Shown here: positions 8,627 through 16,553 of the stretch, one piece after another
How the letters are laid out: each line of letters opens with the position of its first letter
How positions within the stretch are numbered: the stretch's first letter is position 1
Origin: Candidatus Doudnabacteria bacterium RIFCSPHIGHO2_01_FULL_46_24
GTDB lineage: Bacteria; Patescibacteriota; Doudnabacteria; UBA920; O2-02-FULL-48-8
NCBI GenBank assembly: GCA_001777575.1
Contig: MFEL01000004.1
Location: forward strand, 1 to 35,887
Length of the DNA stretch: 35,887 nt
Reading direction: 5' to 3'
Notes under the pieces: model-generated
Told to the model about the DNA's origin: nothing
The model's input: only the letters and a program-made list of their open reading frames with translations
Database searches by the model: none
Translations under genes and position numbers: made by a program

Positions 8627-10030
8627 TTAGAACGACGCGACGGGGACGGATCCGGACTTGTCCGGCGCGGCCATCACCACGTCTTCGGCGATCAGTGCCT
8701 TGCCGCCGGTGTTGGCCGAAGGGGGCGAGTCTTTCGCCCGCCCTTTGGTATGCTCGCCCACCGTGGCCGTCAGCCTGTCTGCCTTCTGCAGAGCTTCTGA
8801 CAGCAAGGCGACATGCTCTTTGAAGATCTGAATGGTAGGGTCTTCCAGACCGACAAAGGTCTGCAGACTGACCATAATAACAAATTCGCCAGTCTTGCCA
8901 CCCAGTTTGAGAGTGACTTGGACATCGAGAATCTGGATGAACCGCTTGATCGCGGAAATCCAGACCGAATCCCCCAACGGGCACGCCTCTACATCCTGGC
9001 TGGACTGGTCTGACCCCCACAGGATCGTCCCTGACCCTGGGATGAGGTAGGTGATGCAGCCCTGGACGGTTTCAGCCGCCAGCTGCTCGCCAGTCAGCGC
9101 CCGCTTATCGTCGTTGCGCTTAAGCTCGCGCTTGCGCAGTTCAACGACGATCCGGCGGACATCGAGGTTTATGGTCACCTCGGTCCCGTCAGACAGCGTG
9201 ACCCTGATGTTGTCCGTGGTCCAGAGGCCGACATGGCCCTTGCTGGTGCGCTTGAACACGAGGTGCGCCCCCAGCTTGCGGGCCACCACCGGCGCGTACG
9301 AGTTGTCCGCGTCCGGCTGCTTGGCGCTGATGATGGCGAGCTTGAGCGTAATCTGAGTCCCTGGGATTTTGAACTCATCCCACTGGATCTGATTCTTCGC
9401 CACCATGTTCAGCATGCAGGTATAAAACCCGATGCTGTCAGCCAGATCCACGAACAGATCCTGGAATGTCGCGTGCGCTACGAGCCGTGCCACGTCTGCC
9501 ATGGTCTTCGGCAGCGTTTCAAGCTTTGGCATCAGCACTGCTGGCAACTGAAGCGTGCGCCTGCACAGTCCTTCCCACACGCGCCAGCGCTTCTTGACCA
9601 TGTTCGGCAGTTCACGCGACCCCACACCCCGGTTCCGGTCTGCCCAACGGGTATACCGAACCAGATCGTGAAGTGCCGCGATGAACGCCTGGCCGAGCTG
9701 CTTGCTGAACCCCAACAAGACGCCGACCTTTTTCATGACCAACTCTGCAGCACACGTATACTCCCCGCGGCCATGCTCGTCCAGATCGCTGCCGCCGATG
9801 CCAAGCAGATACACCCCATGCTTCTCAAGCTCCTGCCAGGACACAGCCCCGGCCAATTCCGCAGGCAATTCAACGCCTGCCTCCCGGAGCTTCTCGGCCG
9901 TGATGTCGTCGGGGTTACCGACCTCGACGAGCTCTGCCTGGGCCATGCCAGACATAAGCAAGCGCAGCTGCAGTTCGCCGACAAACTCATCGTTGTGCCG
10001 ACGCCGGTGGGTCACGATCCATCGCTTCAT
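8627..10030 (-). CDS. Putative MYG1-like metal-dependent hydrolase N-terminus fused to an unrecognised C-terminal region
   Basis: IVTHRRRHNDEFVGE (cf. THNGTFHxDE), YLLGIGGSDLDEHGRG (cf. DVGGxYD...DHH), CAAELVMKKVG (cf. SSAGLVWxHxG); GGAGG SD. Weak, motif-level only. Confidence 0.55.
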   Translation of the reverse strand: MKRWIVTHRRRHNDEFVGELQLRLLMSGMAQAELVEVGNPDDITAEKLREAGVELPAELAGAVSWQELEKHGVYLLGIGGSDLDEHGRGEYTCAAELVMKKVGVLLGFSKQLGQAFIAALHDLVRYTRWADRNRGVGSRELPNMVKKRWRVWEGLCRRTLQLPAVLMPKLETLPKTMADVARLVAHATFQDLFVDLADSIGFYTCMLNMVAKNQIQWDEFKIPGTQITLKLAIISAKQPDADNSYAPVVARKLGAHLVFKRTSKGHVGLWTTDNIRVTLSDGTEVTINLDVRRIVVELRKRELKRNDDKRALTGEQLAAETVQGCITYLIPGSGTILWGSDQSSQDVEACPLGDSVWISAIKRFIQILDVQVTLKLGGKTGEFVIMVSLQTFVGLEDPTIQIFKEHVALLSEALQKADRLTATVGEHTKGRAKDSPPSANTGGKALIAEDVVMAAPDKSGSVPVASF

Positions 10031-10100
10031 GGAATTCCTCCAGTTTTTTCAAAAAGTGTGCAACGAGAAACTGCATCACCCATATTGCGGGCAACAGGAA

Positions 10101-10142
10101 AATCTAGCACATCTTGACATTTCTGTCAATATCTGCTAAGAT
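10101..10142. promoter_or_regulatory. Symmetric divergent promoter pair with shared TTGACA-TTTC-TGTCAA palindrome
   Basis: Plus: TTGACA 10114-10119, 17 bp, TAAGAT 10137-10142. Minus: TTGACA (10129-10124), 17 bp, TAGATT (10106-10101). Confidence 0.75.
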
Positions 10143-10151
10143 ACGCGGTCA

Positions 10152-10336
10152 ATCATGCCTGTCTCGCCAAAGCGCAAGCGACGGCGGAACTGCCTCCCTA
10201 TTTGTAGCAGGGAAAGCGTGATAGATCTTTGACAACGTTAGTTCGCTGGGATTGTTTTGTGTCGAGTGGAAACATTCGGCATGAGGCAATCTCGCGTTTA
10301 GATCTCACAAACACAGATCCCGCGATGCGGGGGAGG
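10152..10336 (+). promoter_or_regulatory. Structured 5' leader with candidate anti-SD/SD pairing
   Basis: ATCATGC(10152-10158)/GCGTGAT(10216-10222) closing stem; CCTCCC (10193-10198) complementary to GGGAGG SD (10331-10336); local CCCGC-GAT-GCGGG hairpin abuts the SD. Confidence 0.4.
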
Positions 10337-10342
10337 ACAGTC

Positions 10343-11065
10343 ATGGCAGATGATCGCAGAGATAATCGCCGCGATCGCGGCAATGGCCGCGACAAAGGTC
10401 GCGGCAAGGGCGACAAGCCCAAGCAAGACCCCAGACCAGTCCTGAAGGTGTCTGGGGTTCAATCACAGGTGTTCGTTACGGTCACGGTTCCCGGCAAGCC
10501 CCAGCCCGGCGCGCTCGTCACATTTGGCGCCGGTCCCGAAGGCAATGCTGAACGGAACCGCGTGAAGATCGGCGACAAGCCGGTTGCCGTGCGAGTGGAA
10601 ACCGACGGCGTGGCCCGCGGCATGATCGACATGTCCAAGGGCTCGTCGGACGCCACCCACATGGCCGCGTGCTTCCAGGGCCGCTACTCCGAGCCGGTTG
10701 AAATCCCGGCCGAGGGCGAACCGAAGAAAGAGACAAGCGGCAAGAAGAAGGCTCGTCTCAAGGTTCTGCCGGAAGGCGACCAGGACTCCATGGATATGAA
10801 ATACGCCATGGAAATCCTGACCTACGATGAGAAGGGCGAAAAACCAACGACGGGAGTGGTCGAGTTCGCCGCGAGCGAGAGTGTCACGCTCGTGAATCGA
10901 GCCGCTAATACCATCCTCGCTACCAACGTCAAGTTTTTCACCCTCAACGTCGGAGCCAACGGTCGCCTGCTTCTGGAAGTGCAATACTCTGGACTGGAGT
11001 GCCGGATCAGCTTCCGGCATGCGGAAACCGACGAGCGAGCGGATAAAACCCTCGCGTTTCTCTAG
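10343..11065 (+). CDS. Hypothetical protein with highly charged R/D/G/K-rich N-terminus
   Basis: ATG after GGGGGAGG SD; MADDRRDNRRDRGNGRDKGRGKGDKPKQDPRP... followed by a folded-looking region. Confidence 0.75.
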   Translation: MADDRRDNRRDRGNGRDKGRGKGDKPKQDPRPVLKVSGVQSQVFVTVTVPGKPQPGALVTFGAGPEGNAERNRVKIGDKPVAVRVETDGVARGMIDMSKGSSDATHMAACFQGRYSEPVEIPAEGEPKKETSGKKKARLKVLPEGDQDSMDMKYAMEILTYDEKGEKPTTGVVEFAASESVTLVNRAANTILATNVKFFTLNVGANGRLLLEVQYSGLECRISFRHAETDERADKTLAFL

Positions 11066-11075
11066 GGAGACTGAC

Positions 11076-11738
11076 ATGGCTTCAATTCGCGATTGGATCA
11101 ACGCTGATGTCATGGTCCACAAGGTCCTGGACATCATCGTCCAATTCTTGTCGGACCTCGGCGCCGAACACGTCGCCCGGACCTTCTTTAGGGGCGGCTT
11201 TCAGCCTGCTGACCGCGCCCTGCTCGAAAAAGTCACCAAGCTCGCGGCTGAGGGCAAGCGCGGTGAAGCGGCTGAAGCGTTGCGGCCCAGGCTGAAGGGC
11301 TTGGGACCCGAAGACGAGTCCATCATGGACTCGGACCGGCTGGCGTTGTACCGAATGGCTCGCGCCCTCGGTGCAGCCAGTCCAGTCGCCCTCGCGCAGC
11401 TTGCCGCCTTGGACACGTTCCTGGCGGCACTGCCGGATGATGTGCGGGCCAAGCAACGGCTGCAGCACACCATCGAACCCAACCGCGCGGTGCGGCGCGC
11501 CAACCTCATCCAGCTCGCGCTCATGCCTGACGACGCCGCGCGCGCCGCGTTTCTGCGCGGCGGCGGCGCGTTTGAAAAAGGCGACACGGAGAAGTTCATC
11601 GAAGCCCTGGAAGCATGGGCTTCGGCAAGGAACGCCGAGACGCGAGCGCGGATCGCTCTGAAACTCGCTCGCTGGCGAACACCCTTGCCCGCCTTTTCAT
11701 TCTGGCATAGGTGGTTCAACTTCAACCCCTTCAAGTAG
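11076..11738 (+). CDS. Hypothetical, predominantly alpha-helical protein
   Basis: SD GGGAGA then ATG; 220 aa; tightly packed in the operon. No recognised family. Confidence 0.75.
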   Translation: MASIRDWINADVMVHKVLDIIVQFLSDLGAEHVARTFFRGGFQPADRALLEKVTKLAAEGKRGEAAEALRPRLKGLGPEDESIMDSDRLALYRMARALGAASPVALAQLAALDTFLAALPDDVRAKQRLQHTIEPNRAVRRANLIQLALMPDDAARAAFLRGGGAFEKGDTEKFIEALEAWASARNAETRARIALKLARWRTPLPAFSFWHRWFNFNPFK

Positions 11739-11758
11739 TAGGATAGGAGACGATAACC

Positions 11759-12760
11759 ATGGCCCAACTGCTGCTTCTGTTGCCCGAGTGGTTGCGCAAC
11801 CTCTTCCTGGGGGTTGGCAACTGGACGCGGGAACACATCCACGAAACCGTCCACGTCCTGTTCAGGGCGCTGATTCTCAACGTCGGCCTGCTCGGGCTGG
11901 GACTGCTCTTGGCTCGTGTCGGATTCGCCGGCGATTGGCTATGGCTGATCGGCACGGGACGGTTTCTCACCGCCTTGGCCGGAATGCTGGCTGCCATCCT
12001 CTGGCTGTACATGTATGTACGGCTGTGGGTGTTGGCACAAGCAGGTATAGTCGGGGACACGGCCTTGATCGAATCGGTCAAGCAAGTTTCGAGGCCGCTG
12101 CCTGACAAGCCGATCGAGCTGCCGGAAATCTTCACGCAAGCGCGGGCCGACAAGGCCCTGCGTGCCGTGATGTCCGGCCTGGCCGCCGTAGCCGCGGGAA
12201 GCGCCTATGCCAGCCTGGTGCCGGTATTCACCAACCTCTCGCTATTCTTCGCGCTGGTGACACTGGCGTTCGCCACGGCATTCGCTATCTGGCCAAGCCC
12301 GGAGCAAAACCCGAGGCCAGTCGCGCGGAAGTGGCTCATGGTTCCTCTGGCGATCATGGTCATCTGCACGGTGTCGTTCTTCCGTCCGTTTGACGGCAGG
12401 CGCAACCTGCGGGTGAACTACGCCGAGGGTGAAGCTAGGCTTTCGACCGCGGAGTACGAAGCCGCGGGCATCGAACGCCTGAGCGAGGAGCGAAACGCCA
12501 TTCTAGCTCGGTTGCCGAACCTCACGGCCGCTGACCAGACGCGCCTGTCGGAGATCAACCAGCTGATCGCCGACATCCAGGCAGGCCGCTACACCAACCG
12601 GCCGAGCTCCTGGGACCTGGTCTCGGTCAAGGAGGCCTGGCAAAGCGCCAAAACGCCCGAGTTGAGCGAGGAACTCGTGGTGTTTCTGATCATCACGCTG
12701 CTGCTGGGTGCCTTACTTCTGCACTTAGCGACGCGGAAGTCAGGCGCGAGCACTCACTAA
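11759..12760 (+). CDS. Hypothetical multi-TM membrane protein with soluble charged loop
   Basis: SD TAGGAGA; several hydrophobic segments, then ERLSEERNAILARLPNLTAADQTRLSEINQLIADIQAG and a C-terminal TM. Confidence 0.75.
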   Translation: MAQLLLLLPEWLRNLFLGVGNWTREHIHETVHVLFRALILNVGLLGLGLLLARVGFAGDWLWLIGTGRFLTALAGMLAAILWLYMYVRLWVLAQAGIVGDTALIESVKQVSRPLPDKPIELPEIFTQARADKALRAVMSGLAAVAAGSAYASLVPVFTNLSLFFALVTLAFATAFAIWPSPEQNPRPVARKWLMVPLAIMVICTVSFFRPFDGRRNLRVNYAEGEARLSTAEYEAAGIERLSEERNAILARLPNLTAADQTRLSEINQLIADIQAGRYTNRPSSWDLVSVKEAWQSAKTPELSEELVVFLIITLLLGALLLHLATRKSGASTH

Positions 12761-12772
12761 GGAGACGACGCC

Positions 12773-13555
12773 ATGAAATACATCAAGTTGTTCATGATCG
12801 CCGCTGCCCTTGGGCTGCTCGTCTGGTTCCGGATCGTTCCAGCCATCCTGCCGCCGGCTGAGGCTGGGGTCCGCGCCATCAACTCGCTGGCTGATAGCCA
12901 CGAGAAGATCCGCGCACGTGAAGACAAGGCCGAAGTTGCTCCCCTCGTTGGGGGCGATGACCGGAACTTTGGGGCCGGACTCAAGGAGTTCGGCTCCAAA
13001 GACCACCTTCGGCAAGTTGATCGGCAGGCGGCGTTGGACCGGCAAAACGGCGCCATGCCGATTGCGCCCGACCCGTACGCGTTCATCCAGGCCACCAACC
13101 TCCATCCCCAGGGGTGCGTGCCGTTCAGCGAACCGGTGGTTATCTACGAAACCAGCGGGTATATCAGTTATCCGCGGTACTCGGAGCATGCCATGCACCC
13201 CGCGGACAACCCGTTCAACCCCAATCCAAATTACGAGGGGCGGGGGTTGTCGAGTCCATACGGGGTGCCGGCGCCGCCGCTTCTGGGGAAGGTCAACACT
13301 GTCCTTCCCTATCCGGACTACCAGCGCCATCTGGCGCTGTTGGTCCGAGCCACGGAGAAGGGTGTTTCTAGCGGCTGGCTGCCACTGTTGCCTAAGGTCG
13401 GCCAGACCGCGGCAATGCTGGACCCGGCCTCGTGGGGCAGGCACGGCTGCCTGGAGTTCAAAGTCAACCAGGAACCCCGGCTCCACGGGGAAATCACCGG
13501 CGGCTATCAATTCAAGTACATCGCCGCCGACAAGTATGTGGGTGTTCAGAATTAG
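12773..13555 (+). CDS. Hypothetical membrane-anchored/exported protein
   Basis: SD AAGGAGACG; N-terminal hydrophobic segment MKYIKLFMIAAALGLLVWFRIVPAIL. Confidence 0.75.
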   Translation: MKYIKLFMIAAALGLLVWFRIVPAILPPAEAGVRAINSLADSHEKIRAREDKAEVAPLVGGDDRNFGAGLKEFGSKDHLRQVDRQAALDRQNGAMPIAPDPYAFIQATNLHPQGCVPFSEPVVIYETSGYISYPRYSEHAMHPADNPFNPNPNYEGRGLSSPYGVPAPPLLGKVNTVLPYPDYQRHLALLVRATEKGVSSGWLPLLPKVGQTAAMLDPASWGRHGCLEFKVNQEPRLHGEITGGYQFKYIAADKYVGVQN

Positions 13556-13585
13556 TTAGAAGGAGGATTCTGCCAAAGGCAGAGA

Positions 13586-13622
13586 GCGCTGATGTTTCGC
13601 AAGAACAACAGCGCTCTTTTGT
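13586..13622 (+). terminator. Intrinsic terminator of the four-gene operon
   Basis: AGAGCGCTG...CAGCGCTCT followed by TTTGTTTTG. Confidence 0.75.
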
Positions 13623-13627
13623 TTTGT

Positions 13628-13674
13628 CCCAAAAGGTACCTAAAAAAGGCATGGCAATTTTAGGTACCTTTGGG
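13628..13674. repeat. Perfect 14-bp inverted repeat with AGGTACCT in each arm
   Basis: AAAGGTACCTAAAA (13632-13645) / TTTTAGGTACCTTT (13658-13671), extended by CCC/GGG after a one-nt bulge. Confidence 0.75.
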
Positions 13675-13740
13675 AAAGATCTCTCCACTCTCCGATCCAA
13701 GTTCGGGGTCGGTCGAGAACAAGGGCTAAATTCGCGACCA

Positions 13741-13769
13741 TTGACATAGGCCCACTTTTTTGCTAAAAT
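13741..13769 (+). promoter_or_regulatory. Sigma70-type promoter for the 13990 gene
   Basis: TTGACA (13741-13746), 17 bp spacer ending TGC, TAAAAT (13764-13769). Confidence 0.7.
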
Positions 13770-13813
13770 TATATGTTTCCAGGATGCTTTTTGAAAAGCG
13801 TAAGCCTGCAATT

Positions 13814-13931
13814 ATTCCTCTCCTAGGATAGGAGGGGTTAGGGGAGGTACGGTTAAAGCATAAGCAATGTTTAGGCTTTAGCTCTACCCCCACCTACCCT
13901 CCAGCCCCCGGCGGCCAGTGAGGGAGGGAAT
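13814..13931. repeat. Imperfect inverted-repeat, MITE-like element
   Basis: ATTCCTCTCC...GGGAGGGAAT ends; GGAGGGGTTAGGGGAGGTACGGTTAAAGC versus GCTTTAGCTCTACCCCCACCTACCCTCC. Confidence 0.5.
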
Positions 13932-13989
13932 TTCTGTTCCAGGGGAGGAATAAACCAGACCTCAACATCGCCCAAGGAGGGCCAATACC

Positions 13990-14949
13990 ATGAAGCGTTC
14001 AATGATCGCGTTCGTTCTGTTCACGCTCACGCTCGCGGCGCCCATCTCGGCGCAGGAGCGCACGCTCCTCCGGCGCGACTACCCCCTTCCCGCCGTGCCC
14101 GCCGCAGGGATTGCCACGGTCATCCTCGAAGAGGACGGTTATGAGGTCGTCTTCGACGACCAGGTTCCCGCCGCAGCCATGTGGCAAGGAACACTCAAAG
14201 CCGGCGCCTCAGTCCTGGCCGCAGCCAATGCAGTCCTCGAGCCTTCGGGCTTCGAGGCCGTGATTGCCGGCGACGGAAAAGTGCATATCCGTCGCAAACG
14301 GACGGCGACTATGGCTGCGGTAACGGCCACAGCCGCGCGCGTCGAAGCGGCAACAGCCTCGACCTACGCCGACGAGTACACGGCGCAGACACGCAGAGCA
14401 GCGGATAACATCATCCGCCGCGAATTCGGCGACGTTTACGCCGAGCGCTACTTCGCCGAAGAGGACGCACGCCGTGCCGGCACCTATCGTAGTCCGCTGG
14501 CCCGCTACGCGGACGCGTACCCGCAACCATACTACGGCGGGTACGGCTCAGGTGGCATCTTTTCGCCGGGCGGCGGGTATGGCTATGACGGCTACTACAA
14601 CCCATTCGCCTATCGGTACTTCGAAAACCAGGAAAAATACGGGTTGTTGAAGATCGACGGCCCGGACCGGTTCCTGCGAAGGGTACGCGTGCTGGTGGAC
14701 GGCGCAGATGCCGCAGTCGGTTCCAAGGCCAACAACTCCTGGAACGGCGCGGTGGTGCTCGCCACAGGGCCCCACATCGTGGAGTTCGTCCGCGAGGACA
14801 AAGGCGGCCTTGTCGCCTTTAAGCGCCAGGTCAACATCATCCCGATGTCGATCCAGCGCAACCCCACGTGGCTGCGGGTCTCGGGCAATGAATTCGAGAA
14901 TGCCCGCGAGCTCTACAAGTACCGCCAGCACGTATTCACGGAGCGCTGA
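13990..14949 (+). CDS. Secreted protein with signal peptide; weak STN-like N-terminal and PEGA-like C-terminal resemblance
   Basis: SD AAGGAGG; signal peptide MKRSMIAFVLFTLTLAAPISAQ; Y/G-rich linker PYYGGYGSGGIFSPGGGYGYDGYYNPF. Confidence 0.7.
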   Translation: MKRSMIAFVLFTLTLAAPISAQERTLLRRDYPLPAVPAAGIATVILEEDGYEVVFDDQVPAAAMWQGTLKAGASVLAAANAVLEPSGFEAVIAGDGKVHIRRKRTATMAAVTATAARVEAATASTYADEYTAQTRRAADNIIRREFGDVYAERYFAEEDARRAGTYRSPLARYADAYPQPYYGGYGSGGIFSPGGGYGYDGYYNPFAYRYFENQEKYGLLKIDGPDRFLRRVRVLVDGADAAVGSKANNSWNGAVVLATGPHIVEFVREDKGGLVAFKRQVNIIPMSIQRNPTWLRVSGNEFENARELYKYRQHVFTER

Positions 14950-14968
14950 CAACGCTCCGACGCTTCAA

Positions 14969-15016
14969 AACAAAGAGGCCGACTCATGCCATCACAGCAC
15001 GAGCCGACCTCTTTTC
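14969..15016 (+). terminator. Intrinsic terminator of the 13990 gene
   Basis: AAAGAGGCCGACTC...GAGCCGACCTCTTTT. Confidence 0.65.
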
Positions 15017-15032
15017 GTTTTCTTCTAACTAT

Positions 15033-15407
15033 CTACCCTAACGCGGTATTGATGACGTTGACTATAACGTAAGCGAGGATGATGATCACAATACCGATTA
15101 TGGCATTCTGCAAGGTCTTCTTGCCTCTCTCGGCCAACTCCTCATTGGCGCCGGACAGAATATACTGGAAACCGCCGATGATGATAAACAGGACAGCTAT
15201 CAAGCCCGCGACGGTTAGCAAGACATTGAGAATCTTTATTATCAGTTCCTTTGGTCCGGTCGCGCCCCATGAAGGAAGCCTGTTTACATCACTTATGCCG
15301 GTCTGATCAAGCGGTAGTACTGCTAAAACAAAATCCGGCATGACCATAGTCAGTGTCACAAGAAACAGGAAGATAATCAGACAGATTTTTTGTGCTTTCG
15401 GTTTCAT
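15033..15407 (-). CDS. T4SS-pilin-like small membrane protein (TrbC/VirB2-type)
   Basis: IGGFQYILSGANEELAERGKKTLQNAIIGIVIIILAYVIVNVINTAL; two-TM architecture, signal-like N-terminus. Confidence 0.8.
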   Translation of the reverse strand: MKPKAQKICLIIFLFLVTLTMVMPDFVLAVLPLDQTGISDVNRLPSWGATGPKELIIKILNVLLTVAGLIAVLFIIIGGFQYILSGANEELAERGKKTLQNAIIGIVIIILAYVIVNVINTALG

Positions 15408-15413
15408 ATCGGT

Positions 15414-15767
15414 TTATGTCGCGCCCAATGCTTTGGCAATGACGTTTACAATCACATAGGACAGAATGATAATTACCAAACCGATCACAGCATTCTTTAA
15501 GGTCTTCTTGCCTCTCTCGGCCAGCTCCTCATTGGCGCCGGACAGAATATACTGAAAACCGCCGATAACGATAAACAGGACAGCCAAAATTCCGGCGATG
15601 GTCAATAAATACAGAATGATACTTGTAGTCAGCACGGCTGGATCAGCTGTAGTGGATCCCGCGAGGCCAGGAGGCGGCTGATTATTCGGGGTGACTCGAA
15701 AAGCCAAGACTGACAATGGAACAGTCCACAGAGAAGCTATAGCAAACATTGTTTGCAATTTTTTCAT
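15414..15767 (-). CDS. T4SS-pilin-like small membrane protein
   Basis: IGGFQYILSGANEELAERGKKTLKNAVIGLVIIILSYVIVNVIAKALG; paralog of the neighbour. Confidence 0.8.
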   Translation of the reverse strand: MKKLQTMFAIASLWTVPLSVLAFRVTPNNQPPPGLAGSTTADPAVLTTSIILYLLTIAGILAVLFIVIGGFQYILSGANEELAERGKKTLKNAVIGLVIIILSYVIVNVIAKALGAT

Positions 15768-15778
15768 TAAACCAACTC

Positions 15779-16147
15779 TTAGATATTTTGGCTGATGAGG
15801 GCGCTGGAGATCACGCGGACTATGACGAAGCTTAAGATAATCACGACAATGCCGATGATGGAATTGGTAATGATCTTTTTGGCCTGCGCGCCCGCCTCTT
15901 CATTGCCGGCCGCCGTGATATAGCGAAAGCCGCCGATGATAAGGAACAGCACGGCAATCAAGCCGGCGATGGCCAACGCGATGTTGATAATTTTGAGGAT
16001 GAACTCGGACAACCTAGTATCCCCAGGCAAACCCGTGCCAGCCGGGTTGGGATTGGTATATTGGGCTCCCGCCAGAAACGGGCTCACCACCAAAACCAAG
16101 CTTAGCACCATGCTGGCAATTTGGGCGTATTTGATGTATTTGCTCAT
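15779..16147 (-). CDS. T4SS-pilin-like small membrane protein
   Basis: IGGFRYITAAGNEEAGAQAKKIITNSIIGIVVIILSFVIVRVISSAL. Confidence 0.8.
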   Translation of the reverse strand: MSKYIKYAQIASMVLSLVLVVSPFLAGAQYTNPNPAGTGLPGDTRLSEFILKIINIALAIAGLIAVLFLIIGGFRYITAAGNEEAGAQAKKIITNSIIGIVVIILSFVIVRVISSALISQNI

Positions 16148-16202
16148 TTTTTTCTTTCTTAATGGTTAGTCCGCCGAAGCTTTAGCGTAGGCGGATCGAC
16201 CT

Positions 16203-16553
16203 TTATTTTAGTATATTATTAATGACATTGACTATCACATAAGACAAAATAATCACGACTATCCCTATTATAGCATTGGTCACGGTTTTTTTGCCAGTCT
16301 CGGCCATTTCCTGATTGGCGCCCGAGGTCATGTACTGGAACCCGCCAATGACCAAAAACAGGATGGCTGCAATCCCGGCAAGGCCCAACAAAGCGTTGAG
16401 AAATACGCCGAATAAATAGCCAAAGGTGTTGTTATCGCCTCCAAAATCGACAAAAATCCCCTCGGCCGGGTTTGTGATGTGATTGGCTTGTGCCAAATTG
16501 CTTAAATTAAGCAAGGCAACAATGACGATAAAAATGACAATAACAAATTTCAT
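16203..16553 (-). CDS. T4SS-pilin-like small membrane protein
   Basis: IGGFQYMTSGANQEMAETGKKTVTNAIIGIVVIILSYVIVNVINNIL. Confidence 0.8.
   Translation of the reverse strand: MKFVIVIFIVIVALLNLSNLAQANHITNPAEGIFVDFGGDNNTFGYLFGVFLNALLGLAGIAAILFLVIGGFQYMTSGANQEMAETGKKTVTNAIIGIVVIILSYVIVNVINNILK

Noticed and set aside
8418-9020. 200 aa ORF spanning tRNA-Leu
   Set aside because: Overlaps the tRNA and the better supported 8627-10030 gene.
9233-10117. 294 aa plus-strand ORF antisense to 8627-10030
   Set aside because: Shadow ORF in GC-rich coding sequence; no SD, low-complexity composition, and the minus-strand ORF has SD, promoter and terminator.
10152-10222. Known riboswitch (c-di-GMP GEMM-like) in the operon leader
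   Set aside because: GC-rich hairpins and GCGCAAGCGA-type loop look superficially similar but the conserved core nucleotides are absent.
12740-13510. 256 aa minus-strand ORF antisense to the 12773 gene
   Set aside because: Shadow ORF of a GC-rich operon gene with clear SD and terminator on the plus strand.
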